From CAWCAL01 sp963695075 (lineage in GTDB: Bacteria > Actinomycetota > Acidimicrobiia > Acidimicrobiales > CAWCAL01): a DNA stretch of 64,000 bases. The translations under genes were made by a program, and so were the position numbers. The notes below the pieces were generated by a model, which searched no databases, had not been told where the DNA came from, and saw only the letters and a list, made by a program, of their open reading frames with translations. Location: positions 434,001 to 498,000 of the forward strand of contig CAVOFR010000005.1 in the NCBI GenBank assembly GCA_963695075.1, written 5' to 3'. This document shows positions 1-7,795 of this stretch, one piece after another (position 1 is the first letter of the stretch; each line of letters opens with the position of its first letter).

Positions 1-1
1 C

Positions 2-775
2 TCCAGGCTGCGGTCGGCAAGCCTGGTCATGGAGGGTGCGATGTCGGTGGTCGAGCCGGTGCACGCCCCCGAGTGGAGCGAACCCGATGACCCGCGTCGG
101 GCGATCACGGTGCACGACCTGCTCACCATGCGACCGGGGCTCGAGTGGCTCGAGGACTACGTCGATGGCGAGGTCAGCCACGTCATCGAGATGCTCTTCG
201 GCTCGGGCAAGGGCGATGTCGCGGCGTATGCGGCGTCGCTGCCTGCGGTCGCGGAGCCAGGCGAGCGCTACCTGTACTCGAGTGGCACGTCCAACATCCT
301 GGCCCGGTTCTTCGGCGATCGGGTCGGCTCGGGTCGCGACGACACCGAGGCCTACCTGCACCGGGCGTTGTTCGATCCCCTGGGGATGCGGTCGGCGACG
401 CCTCGGTACGACGACGCGGGCACATGGGTGGCATCGTCGTACGTCTACGCGACGGCGCGCGACTTCGCCCGGTTCGGTCTGTTGTATCTGCGCGACGGCC
501 TGTGGGAGGACCGGCGGATCCTCCCACCCGGATGGGTCGATCGGGCCCGCACGAACCAGGCCGACGACCCCGAACGGATCGAGGGCTACGGCGATCACTG
601 GTGGGTGTATCCCTGCCCGTACGGCTCGTTCCGATGCAGCGGCTACGAGGGGCAGGCCATCGTGTGCGTCCCGGGGCTGGATCTGGTCGTCGTCCGGCTC
701 GGGAAGACCCCGAACGCAGCAGGTCCGGACCCGCTGTTTCTCCACCTGGCCGAGATCATCACCTGCTTCGCGTGA
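2..775 (+). CDS. Beta-lactamase-family serine hydrolase, C-terminal part (cut by window edge)
   Basis: The reading frame is open from the first bases of the window, so the gene starts upstream and the ATG at 29 is probably internal. A class C beta-lactamase/penicillin-binding-like fold is suggested by a motif resembling HxLLTxxxGL (VHDLLTMRPGL) followed by YSSGTSN, which fits the Tyr-x-Asn type second catalytic motif of this family (YSN/YSS-x-x-N). The SxxK nucleophile motif expected about 80 to 100 residues earlier lies outside the window. A tail with GYGDHWW and GYEGQ is typical of 6-aminohexanoate-hydrolase/esterase-like members. The substrate cannot be told. The gene ends directly at a long hairpin and faces the SurE-like gene. 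Confidence 0.8.
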   Translation, partial: SRLRSASLVMEGAMSVVEPVHAPEWSEPDDPRRAITVHDLLTMRPGLEWLEDYVDGEVSHVIEMLFGSGKGDVAAYAASLPAVAEPGERYLYSSGTSNILARFFGDRVGSGRDDTEAYLHRALFDPLGMRSATPRYDDAGTWVASSYVYATARDFARFGLLYLRDGLWEDRRILPPGWVDRARTNQADDPERIEGYGDHWWVYPCPYGSFRCSGYEGQAIVCVPGLDLVVVRLGKTPNAAGPDPLFLHLAEIITCFA

Positions 776-820
776 TATGGAGTCACTCACCCACCGTGAC
801 GGTGGGTGAGTGACTCCATA
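776..820. terminator. 20-bp perfect hairpin between convergent genes
   Basis: The arms 776-795 and 801-820 are exact reverse complements (20 bp) around the 5-nt loop GTGAC. It lies one base after the stop of the upstream plus-strand gene and six bases before the stop of the minus-strand SurE-like gene, so a bidirectional terminator role is likely. There is no T tract. The outer arm TATGGAGTCACTCA resembles the arms of the hairpins at 38447 and 46994. Confidence 0.7.
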
Positions 821-826
821 ACCAGT

Positions 827-1735
827 TCAGAAGGTGAGGTCGGTCTCGGAGGCCCAGCCGAAGATGAGCGCGTCGAGATCGTCGGCCGGTTCGGGGACGT
901 CACCCTCGCAGTCGACATCGGTCAGGTCCCGGTCACCGGCATCGCCGGCGAGCGGAACCTCGACGATGCCCCGCACCTCACCGACCGGGCAGGTCGGGAC
1001 GTTGTAGTTCACCACCAGCGGATCGACCTCTCCTGCGACCAGCGCGTCGCGATGCTCGTCGACCCAGTCGACGACGATCAGCGTCGCCGTCTCGTATTCG
1101 ATCGGCTCACCCAGACCCTGGCTGACGGCCAGCGCCGGGATGCCGGCTCGGGCGCCGGTGCGGGCCGCACCTACGGTGCCCGAGAGCTCGACCAACTGCC
1201 CGATGTTGGGGCCCTCGTTGATACCCGAGACCACGAGGTGGGGCGGCTCCGCGATGCCCATCGCCTCGAGGCCGGCCAGGACCGCGTCGGCCGGGAAACC
1301 CTCGACCGCGGTTGCCGGGTGGCCGTCGGCGGTCGTGGCTTCGGTCGAGACGACGTCTCCGTCGGTCGTCGTGTCGCTGGTGCCGCTCTGGTTCTCGGCC
1401 GGAGCCGACACGGTCACTTCGACGTTCGGCAGCGCGGCCAGGCCCTCGACCACGGCGGAGATGCCTTCGGCGGCGACGCCGTCGTCGTTGCTCACCGACA
1501 CGCGGAGCGTCTCGATCGGGGCCTCGGTGGTGGAAGGCGCCACCGCATCGGTTTCGGCCATGTCTCCCGTCTCACCCGCTTCCGGCTCGGTCGTGGTGGT
1601 GCGCGAATCGGTCCCGGTGATGGCGGGGTCGCCCGAGTCATCGTCACCACCGCAGGCTGCGGCGATCAGGGCGAGCGAGATCAGGAGCGTGGCCAGGCGG
1701 GCCGTCCAGCAGCGAGCCTCGAGGCGCAGGGCCAT
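827..1735 (-). CDS. Secreted SurE-like 5'/3'-nucleotidase lipoprotein
   Basis: SurE proteins are metal-dependent phosphatases acting on nucleoside monophosphates. The 302-residue product starts with a hydrophobic segment ending in a lipobox (AAAC, Cys28), then a Thr/Glu-rich linker, then a SurE domain from about residue 77. The hallmark NDDG metal site is at 83-86, followed by SAPAENQSG, and the SGxNxGxNxG loop (SGINEGPNIG) is at 170-179. Most SurE proteins are cytoplasmic and lack a signal, so export as a lipoprotein is a less common arrangement that suggests nucleotide or phosphate scavenging outside the membrane. It is divergent from the glycosyltransferase gene and has no co-directional partner. 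Confidence 0.85.
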   Translation of the reverse strand: MALRLEARCWTARLATLLISLALIAAACGGDDDSGDPAITGTDSRTTTTEPEAGETGDMAETDAVAPSTTEAPIETLRVSVSNDDGVAAEGISAVVEGLAALPNVEVTVSAPAENQSGTSDTTTDGDVVSTEATTADGHPATAVEGFPADAVLAGLEAMGIAEPPHLVVSGINEGPNIGQLVELSGTVGAARTGARAGIPALAVSQGLGEPIEYETATLIVVDWVDEHRDALVAGEVDPLVVNYNVPTCPVGEVRGIVEVPLAGDAGDRDLTDVDCEGDVPEPADDLDALIFGWASETDLTF

Positions 1736-1852
1736 GGCGTGGGAACCTCCACGATGCGATCGTCGACCGGAGGTGGTCGGACGGGTGGCTCATCGTAGGT
1801 CGCCGTGGTCACCTTTTGCCCAGCGAGGACCCCACGCGGTTTCCTTGGTCGC

Positions 1853-2794
1853 GTGACACACCACGATCTGACCACGGTCATCGTCAACTGGAACACCGCC
1901 GACCTCCTCGACGGGACCATCGAGAACGTCCTGAAGTACGCGGCGACGGGCAGGACGAACGAGATCATCGTGGTCGACAACGATTCGGCCGACGAGTCCA
2001 TGGCGATGATGGCCGAGAAGTGGCCCGACATCCGCGTGATCCAGATGGGGGAGAACGCCGGGTTCTGCCGGGCCAACAACGCGGCCATCCGGGACTCCGA
2101 CTCCGAGTACGTCCTGATGATCAACACCGACGGACGGCTGGCCGAGGACACGCTCGACACGATGCTCTCCCACATGGAGGCGCATGATGACTGCGCCGTC
2201 GTCGGTCCACGGCTCGAGTACGGCGATGGGTCGTTCCAACGGTGGACCGGTGGTGAGATCCCCACCGTACGGAGCGTCGCCAACTTCTCTTTCGGTCTGG
2301 ACCGCTTCGGGGCCCGGGTCCCGGCCTTCCGAGGCGTCTATGCATCACGTCACGACGCCGGCGCCCCGCGGTCGTGCGGATGGGTCAGCAGCGCCGTCAT
2401 GCTCGTGCGCCGCGCCGGCTTCGACGATTTCGGGCTCCTCGACGACGACGTCTTCCTCTACATGGACGACGTCGACCTGTGCGACCGGGCCATCGATGCG
2501 GGGTGGACGGTCCGGTACGCGGCCGAGACCACCGCCGTCCACTACATGAGCGCGTCGAGCAAGCGACAGGAAGGAGCGGTGTCACCCGAGGCCATGCGCA
2601 GCGCCATCGCCTGGTTCGGGCGCCGCCACACCGGTTGGGAGACGGCTCTGGTCAGACTTATACTCGCCCTGGGATTCGCGGGGAGATCGCTCGTCTATCG
2701 GCTGCTGACCATGCTGACCGACCGGGACGGCTCAGCCCTGGCTGCAGCCCACTGGAACATGACCAAGCTGGCGCTGGAGCGACCGAATGGCTGA
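1853..2794 (+). CDS. Family 2 glycosyltransferase (rhamnosyltransferase-like)
   Basis: A GT-A fold glycosyltransferase probably adding a sugar to a cell-surface glycan or glycolipid. TTVIVNWN opens the domain; IIVVDNDS is the nucleotide-sugar-binding strand; NTDG at about 91-94 occupies the DxD-like metal position, and YMDDVDLCDRA is the later acidic motif typical of rhamnosyltransferase-like GT2 enzymes. The upstream in-frame GTG at 1805 would add 16 residues that do not look like part of the fold, so GTG 1853 (VTHHDLTTVIV) is preferred; neither start has a clear ribosome site. The stop overlaps the start of the methyltransferase gene by 8 bp, so the two are probably co-translated. Donor and acceptor are not evident. 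Confidence 0.87.
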   Translation: MTHHDLTTVIVNWNTADLLDGTIENVLKYAATGRTNEIIVVDNDSADESMAMMAEKWPDIRVIQMGENAGFCRANNAAIRDSDSEYVLMINTDGRLAEDTLDTMLSHMEAHDDCAVVGPRLEYGDGSFQRWTGGEIPTVRSVANFSFGLDRFGARVPAFRGVYASRHDAGAPRSCGWVSSAVMLVRRAGFDDFGLLDDDVFLYMDDVDLCDRAIDAGWTVRYAAETTAVHYMSASSKRQEGAVSPEAMRSAIAWFGRRHTGWETALVRLILALGFAGRSLVYRLLTMLTDRDGSALAAAHWNMTKLALERPNG

Positions 2795-3653
2795 ATCGGA
2801 TACCGCTGGCTCCGACCAGCACGACCCCCATGACCATCATGACCATGATGGTCCGGTGACGCTCGAGGAGCGTCACGAGCACGAGGCCGAGACCTACGAT
2901 GCCCTGAGCACCGAGTGGCTGGACGGATGGCCCGATCAGGACTACCTGCTCGACGTCGACACGCCTCCCTATCCGAACAAGGAGCACGTCCTCTTCCTCG
3001 ACCATCTCCTGGCTCAGTTCCGCCCTTTCGAGGGCAAGAAGATCCTCGAGACCGGCACCGGTACCGGCAACATCGCCGTCTGGCTGGCGATGAACGGGGC
3101 CGAGGTGACGGGCTGCGACGTCTCGTCCGGCATCCTCGAGATCGCCGAGAAGCGGGCCAGGCTCAACGGGGTCGAGGACCGGCTCACGTGTGTCCATCAG
3201 CCGATCGAGTCGCTCGATCTCCCCGATGAGAGTTTCGACGTGGTGATGGGCAACGTCTGCGCCCACCACTTCGAGTTCGACCTGGCGGGCAAGAACATCT
3301 ACCGGCTCCTGAAGCCGGGCGGCGTGGCGGTCTACGCGGAACCGGTGCTCTTCATTCCGAAGTTCGTGTCGGACATCCGCCAGAGCAAGATCGTGCGCAA
3401 GCGATTCCCCGACGTGAAGCACTCGCCGGACGAGCGGGCCTTCACGCGAGAGACCGTCGAGCAGTTCGGCGCGGCGTTCGACCGGGTGGATCTCGAGTAC
3501 TTCGGGATCCTCAGTCGGGTGCAGAACTTCACGCAGGTCTCGGACAAGACCTACGCGAGGATCGAGAAAGCCGACGAGTTCCTCCTGCGGAAGGTCCCCA
3601 AGACCGAGTACCTGAGTCGCTTCGTCGTCATGACGATGCACAAGACCGCCTGA
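2787..3653 (+). CDS. SAM-dependent methyltransferase with His/Asp-rich N-terminus
   Basis: Class I methyltransferase of 288 residues. The SAM-binding motif I ILETGTGTGNIA is at about 86-97, with the acidic end of strand 2 in VTGCDVSSG. The substrate is unknown; the 8-bp overlap with a glycosyltransferase suggests methylation of a sugar or glycolipid. GGAG sits about 9 bases before the ATG. The first 22 residues are unusual: a His/Asp cluster (QHDPHDHHDHDG) that could bind metal or simply be disordered. Confidence 0.85.
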   Translation: MAESDTAGSDQHDPHDHHDHDGPVTLEERHEHEAETYDALSTEWLDGWPDQDYLLDVDTPPYPNKEHVLFLDHLLAQFRPFEGKKILETGTGTGNIAVWLAMNGAEVTGCDVSSGILEIAEKRARLNGVEDRLTCVHQPIESLDLPDESFDVVMGNVCAHHFEFDLAGKNIYRLLKPGGVAVYAEPVLFIPKFVSDIRQSKIVRKRFPDVKHSPDERAFTRETVEQFGAAFDRVDLEYFGILSRVQNFTQVSDKTYARIEKADEFLLRKVPKTEYLSRFVVMTMHKTA

Positions 3654-3841
3654 CAGGTTCCGGCTCGCCGAGAACTGGTGACCCTCAAGGGTGGATCGGG
3701 TCCGTCCGACATAGGAAGCAGGCGCCTGCCCCGACGATGGTGGATGAAACGGTTGACGATGGATGTCGCACTCCATGGGACGACGGCGCCCGTCCCTAGC
3801 GCGGGGAACACCTCGCCCGATCTCCGGGGCGAGGCCGCGTC

Positions 3842-4702
3842 ATGAATCGGCGTTCGGTCCGTTGGGCCGGTGGGGCAGTCCTCGGTGTGGTCGCCCTGCT
3901 GGGGTTGACGAAGCTCGTCGTCGAGATCCGCGATCGGGCCGACCCGGTGGCGGTGTCCGATGTCGTGGACGAGTTCAACGCCGCCGCGGGCGCATCCGAG
4001 CTGGAGCCTGCAGCCGACTTCAGCACGACGGTGCAGGACGAGTCGGGCCCCGAGGGACTCGCTGTAGGGGTCTGGGCCTATGACGCGTCCGGCCACGAGT
4101 ACATCGATCTCCTGGGCGGACCGCTCCACGTCTTTCCCGATGAAGTCGCGCAGACGGTCACCGATACCGAGTGCGGTCTTGCGCTCGAGGTCACCCTCTT
4201 CGAGCAGCGGACCGACGTGCTGGAGCTGTGCGAGGACGGCCAGGGTGGATTGCTCCTCGGGACGCTCACGACCCGGCACGAGTTCGTCGGTGTCGCCGAC
4301 GTGACGATCACCGGGGATTGCGGGCCACTCCTGATCTGGTGGCCGTCCATCGGGGAGAGCGACGTCGGAGACTCGGCGTCGGCGGACTGCGTGGCCGATG
4401 GGAGCAACTCGGGTCTGCTGCCGGCCAGGATGACCCGGACGGTCGTCGGCATCGAGGACGTACCGGTCGCCGGTGAGCCGGTCGGGACCGTGCGCATCCG
4501 CCTCACCTCCGAGATCGCCACGCCCGACGATGCGACCCATGGGGTCTATGAGGCCGAGATGTGGGTGGCGCGGGACGAAGGCGTGATCGTGAAACGCACG
4601 CTCGATGCCGACGTCACGGCGAAGATCGCCCTGGGCAGCGTCGGCCTCCTCGAGGAGTTCGAGCTGGTGGCGCAGTCCCTCGTTCCGGCGTCGGGCCGGT
4701 GA
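3842..4702 (+). CDS. Membrane-anchored secreted protein of unknown function
   Basis: The 286-residue protein begins with positively charged residues and one hydrophobic helix (about 9-25), so it is exported or anchored outside. The remainder is acidic and beta-strand-like, with Cys pairs that could form disulfides. It ends in a repeated-strand region resembling lipoprotein-type carrier folds, but no family was recognised. The 188-bp gap before it holds no supportable gene, only a short GC hairpin around 3811-3833. It converges on the GltB-like gene across a hairpin. Confidence 0.6.
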   Translation: MNRRSVRWAGGAVLGVVALLGLTKLVVEIRDRADPVAVSDVVDEFNAAAGASELEPAADFSTTVQDESGPEGLAVGVWAYDASGHEYIDLLGGPLHVFPDEVAQTVTDTECGLALEVTLFEQRTDVLELCEDGQGGLLLGTLTTRHEFVGVADVTITGDCGPLLIWWPSIGESDVGDSASADCVADGSNSGLLPARMTRTVVGIEDVPVAGEPVGTVRIRLTSEIATPDDATHGVYEAEMWVARDEGVIVKRTLDADVTAKIALGSVGLLEEFELVAQSLVPASGR

Positions 4703-4725
4703 GCACGGTGCCTGACCGTGCTCAC
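4699..4725. terminator. 11-bp hairpin between convergent genes
   Basis: Arms 4699-4709 and 4715-4725 are exact reverse complements with a 5-nt loop. The hairpin overlaps the last codon of the plus-strand gene and ends one base before the minus-strand stop, so it is placed to terminate both transcripts. No T tract follows. Confidence 0.65.
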
Positions 4726-6345
4726 TCAGGCGAAGGAATCGGCGCGGGCCGAGGCCCAGGCGTCGCGCCAGGCGGCGGGGGCGGCGTCGCCCGGCTCGAG
4801 TAGGGAGCCCGTCGGCAGCACGGGATACAGCTCGGCGTAGGTGGCGACCGTGGTCTCGTCGACGCGTCGCACGACGTGGTGGGCGTCGATCCGGCTCGGA
4901 TCGGGGCAGCTCATACTGGCGACCAGTTCGAGGAAGGCATCGATGGTCTCCCCGTGGTACCCGGCGACGCGGGCCGCCTTCTCGTCCACCACGATGCCGC
5001 GGCCCCGGGCCGGCTCCTGGGTGGCGACACCCACCGGGCAGGTGTTGTCGTGGCAGCGGCGGCTCTGGATGCAGCCGAGCGCCAGCATCATCGAACGGGC
5101 CGCGTTGGTACCGTCGGCACCCAACGCGATGGCACGGACCATGTCCATCCCGGTCGCGACCTTGCCGGCGGTGATCACGCGCATCCGGTCGCGAAGCCCC
5201 GCGCCGCACAGCGTCGAGTGCACGAAGGAGACAGCGTCGCGCATGGGCATGCCGACGTGGTCGGACAACTCGAGCGGAGCGGCTCCGGTTCCGCCCTCGC
5301 CGCCGTCGACGGTGATGAAGTCGGGCGTGATCCCGGTCTCGACCATGGCACGGGCGATGGCCAGGAACTCGTGGCGGCGGCCGACGCACAGCTTGAAGCC
5401 GATCGGCTTCCCGTCGGACAACTGCCGTAGGCGGTCGACGAAACGGAGGAGGCCGATCGGGTCGTCGAAGGTGCGATGGACCGAGGGCGAGTAGACCGTC
5501 TCACCGACCGGTACGCCGCGGGTGTCGGCGATCTCCACCGATACCTTCGCTCCCGGAAGGATGCCGCCGTGGCCGGGCTTGGCCCCCTGGGAGAGCTTGA
5601 TCTCGATCATCTTGATCGCAGGATTGACGGCCGTCGTGGCGAACCGATCGGGGTCGAAATCACCGTCGGTCGTGCGACAACCGAAGTAGCCGGTCCCCAC
5701 CTGCCAGATCAGATCGCCGCCCCGGGCCAGGTGGTACGGGCTGACGCCTCCCTCGCCGGTGTTGTGGGCGAATCCGCCCATCTTGGCGGCCAGGTTCAGA
5801 GACTCGATGGCCGCGGGGCTGAGCGCACCGAAGCTCATCGCGCTGATGTTCAGGTGCGACGAGCGGTAGGGCCGAGCGCAGTCGGGTCCGCCGATGACGA
5901 GTCTCGGTTCCTCCTCGAAGAGGGTGGCTGGGGCGAGGCTGTGGGCCAGGTACTCGTATCCCGGCTCGTAGACCGATCGCTGCGTGCCGAATGGGAGCGC
6001 GTCGGACTCGTTCTTCGCCCGTTGGTACACGACCGACCGGATCTCCCGGTTGAAGGGCGCGCCGTTGGTCTCGGACTCGACGAAGTACTGCTGGATCTCG
6101 GGCCGGATCAGCTCGGCCAGGAAGCGACCGTGGCCCAGGACCGGATAGATCCGGAGCAGCGAGTGTTGGCGTTGCGTCATGTCGTGGATGCCGAGCACGA
6201 CGATCGCGGCGACCAGCACGAGACCCCAGAGCAGCCCACGCCGCCACCACAGGCCCAGGCCGAGGATCCCGAGCGGCGCCGCGATGGCGAAGAGCACGAA
6301 CCATTGGCGTGCGGCGATGCCGGTCCGGGTGCGGGTCGTTGCCAT
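4726..6345 (-). CDS. FMN-binding glutamate-synthase-family protein (GltB central domain-like)
   Basis: A stand-alone glutamate synthase FMN/Fe-S domain of 539 residues, lacking the glutamine amidotransferase domain. Two transmembrane helices (about 14-33 and 35-53) anchor it, as in the bacterial membrane-bound members of this family. The glycine-rich FMN/phosphate site GGEGGTGAAP and the 3Fe-4S cysteine pattern CIQSRRCHDNTCP are intact. Such proteins use 2-oxoglutarate/ammonia-related chemistry or act as flavin oxidoreductases; the physiological reaction is not certain. An upstream extension of 36 Arg-rich residues is a frame artefact; ATG 6345 is preferred. It lies one base after the stop of the upstream gene (TGACATG), so the pair is probably co-translated. 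Confidence 0.85.
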   Translation of the reverse strand: MATTRTRTGIAARQWFVLFAIAAPLGILGLGLWWRRGLLWGLVLVAAIVVLGIHDMTQRQHSLLRIYPVLGHGRFLAELIRPEIQQYFVESETNGAPFNREIRSVVYQRAKNESDALPFGTQRSVYEPGYEYLAHSLAPATLFEEEPRLVIGGPDCARPYRSSHLNISAMSFGALSPAAIESLNLAAKMGGFAHNTGEGGVSPYHLARGGDLIWQVGTGYFGCRTTDGDFDPDRFATTAVNPAIKMIEIKLSQGAKPGHGGILPGAKVSVEIADTRGVPVGETVYSPSVHRTFDDPIGLLRFVDRLRQLSDGKPIGFKLCVGRRHEFLAIARAMVETGITPDFITVDGGEGGTGAAPLELSDHVGMPMRDAVSFVHSTLCGAGLRDRMRVITAGKVATGMDMVRAIALGADGTNAARSMMLALGCIQSRRCHDNTCPVGVATQEPARGRGIVVDEKAARVAGYHGETIDAFLELVASMSCPDPSRIDAHHVVRRVDETTVATYAELYPVLPTGSLLEPGDAAPAAWRDAWASARADSFA

Positions 6346-6346
6346 G

Positions 6347-7240
6347 TCAGCCTCCGGGAATCGTGGTGGGTGCGGTGGGCTGCCCCGCCGGCAGCGAGGT
6401 CGTCGACGCCGGCGCGTCGACCTCGATCCGGGCCGCGTACCCGTAGATCTCACGGAGCGACTCGGCCAGCACCGGGTACCGGAGGGCGGAACCGGGGCCG
6501 TCGGAGGCGGCGGGGGGGAGGACGATCGGACTCTCGTCGGTGGCGGGAAGGAAGACGATGTTCAGGTTCATCTGAACGACGCCATCGCCCTCTCCGCCGG
6601 TCGCGGACACCGTCACAGCGGTCGGCTGATCCTGGGCGTCGAACTCGACACGGATGTCGGTGACCAGGGTTGGCGGCTCGATCAGACCGGCATTCTGATC
6701 GTCGACGACGACATCCAGGAACTGCTCGGAGCCCGAACCCCGCATCTCGATCTCGCTCGCAAGCTTGTCGAGCTCGATGATCGTCCGCATGCCGTCCAAC
6801 ATGGATCCGGCCACCCCGGGAAGGACGCTCCCCTTGCCCCCGCGAGCGGCCTCACCGTCCACGGCCAGGTATCGCTTGCCGTCGACGTGAAGGAGCTCGA
6901 CCTCGACGGGGTCACCTTCGGCCGGCTCGATCGTCGCTGTGACGTGGGCCTGGTCGGGACCGACGAAGCGGCCGGCGCCGTTCAAGGAGGTGCTGACCGT
7001 CTCGCCGTCGACGGTGACCGAATAGGTCGCGTCGAACCCGACGGTCACAGGTCCGGAGGCGCTGAGGGCGGCCAGAAGGAGCCGGATCTCGTTGCGTCGA
7101 CCGACTTCTTCCGGTGGGCCGTCGTTGGTGGAGACCAGAACGGCGGCCGCGGCCGCGGCGACCACGATGAGCACGATCAGGGCGACTCTGATGTTGCGCC
7201 GTCGGCGGCGGGCGACGCGACGTTCACGGCGGGTTGGCAC
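6347..7240 (-). CDS. Membrane-anchored extracytoplasmic protein, LppX/LprG-like
   Basis: 297 residues. A very basic N-terminus (RRERRVARRRRRN) precedes a single hydrophobic helix (about 16-36), so the body lies outside the membrane. The body alternates beta-strands: a stretch with VTVGFDATYSVTVDG, then HVDGKRYLAVDG, then a helical segment and a C-terminal Pro/Thr tail. This pattern resembles LppX/LprA/LprF/LprG lipid-carrier proteins, but the match is judged by eye. The GTG at 7240 is chosen because upstream codons run antisense to the next gene. It is co-transcribed with the glutamate-synthase-like gene. Confidence 0.6.
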   Translation of the reverse strand: MPTRRERRVARRRRRNIRVALIVLIVVAAAAAAVLVSTNDGPPEEVGRRNEIRLLLAALSASGPVTVGFDATYSVTVDGETVSTSLNGAGRFVGPDQAHVTATIEPAEGDPVEVELLHVDGKRYLAVDGEAARGGKGSVLPGVAGSMLDGMRTIIELDKLASEIEMRGSGSEQFLDVVVDDQNAGLIEPPTLVTDIRVEFDAQDQPTAVTVSATGGEGDGVVQMNLNIVFLPATDESPIVLPPAASDGPGSALRYPVLAESLREIYGYAARIEVDAPASTTSLPAGQPTAPTTIPGG

Positions 7241-7324
7241 CGGCCCATGGTCGCAGGCTTCGTCGCGAGAGTGGCGGCAACGGCGCCGGTAGGCTCGCGG
7301 CGACTCGACCCCAGGGAGCAAGTC

Positions 7325-7795
7325 GTGCCGATCTACGACGACCGAGAGCAGGAAGCGCTCGACACCTACCGGCGATACCTCGCGACGCGTGGTGAGATCG
7401 ACGCCGGCCGCAAGGGATGGGATGCCCTCGCCGACTTCTTCACCGATGACGTCGCCTTCGTCGATCCGGCCTGGGGCAGGGTCGACGGGATCGAAGCGGT
7501 TACCGAGTTCCTCCGCGACAGCATGGTGGGACTCGACGACTGGGAGTTCCCCGAGCTGTGGACCGCCGTCGACGGCGAGCGGGTGATCTCGATGTTCCTC
7601 AACCGGATCCCGTCCCCGGACGGCACCTGGCACGAGGTCCCGGGGATCTCGATGCTGGAGTATGCCGGCGACGGCAAGTTCAGGGCCGAGACCGATCTGA
7701 TCAACATGGTGCACCTCCAGGAAGCCCTGGCCGATGCGGGATGGGTCCCGACCGGCCCGATCAACATGCCGCCCGAGCGCCCTCGCCGAGCTTGA
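7325..7795 (+). CDS. SnoaL-like/NTF2-fold protein
   Basis: 156 residues with the small alpha+beta barrel signature of SnoaL-like ketosteroid-isomerase-type proteins: an N-terminal helix (ALDTYRRYL), LADFFTDDVAFVDP, and GIEAVTEFLRDSMVGL. Members are cyclases, hydrolases or ligand-binding proteins; the substrate cannot be deduced. The start is the GTG at 7325, with AGGGAG 7 bases upstream; the longer upstream frame overlaps the divergent minus-strand gene. Its TGA stop overlaps the TTG proposed as the helicase start. Confidence 0.75.
   Translation: MPIYDDREQEALDTYRRYLATRGEIDAGRKGWDALADFFTDDVAFVDPAWGRVDGIEAVTEFLRDSMVGLDDWEFPELWTAVDGERVISMFLNRIPSPDGTWHEVPGISMLEYAGDGKFRAETDLINMVHLQEALADAGWVPTGPINMPPERPRRA

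Noticed and set aside
776..820. Classical rho-independent terminator
   Set aside because: Stem is ideal but no T tract follows on either strand, so it is described as a hairpin terminator candidate rather than an intrinsic terminator in the strict sense.
6179..7324. N-terminal extension of the SnoaL-like gene
   Set aside because: The upstream 380 codons are antisense to the LppX-like gene; a ribosome site precedes GTG 7325.
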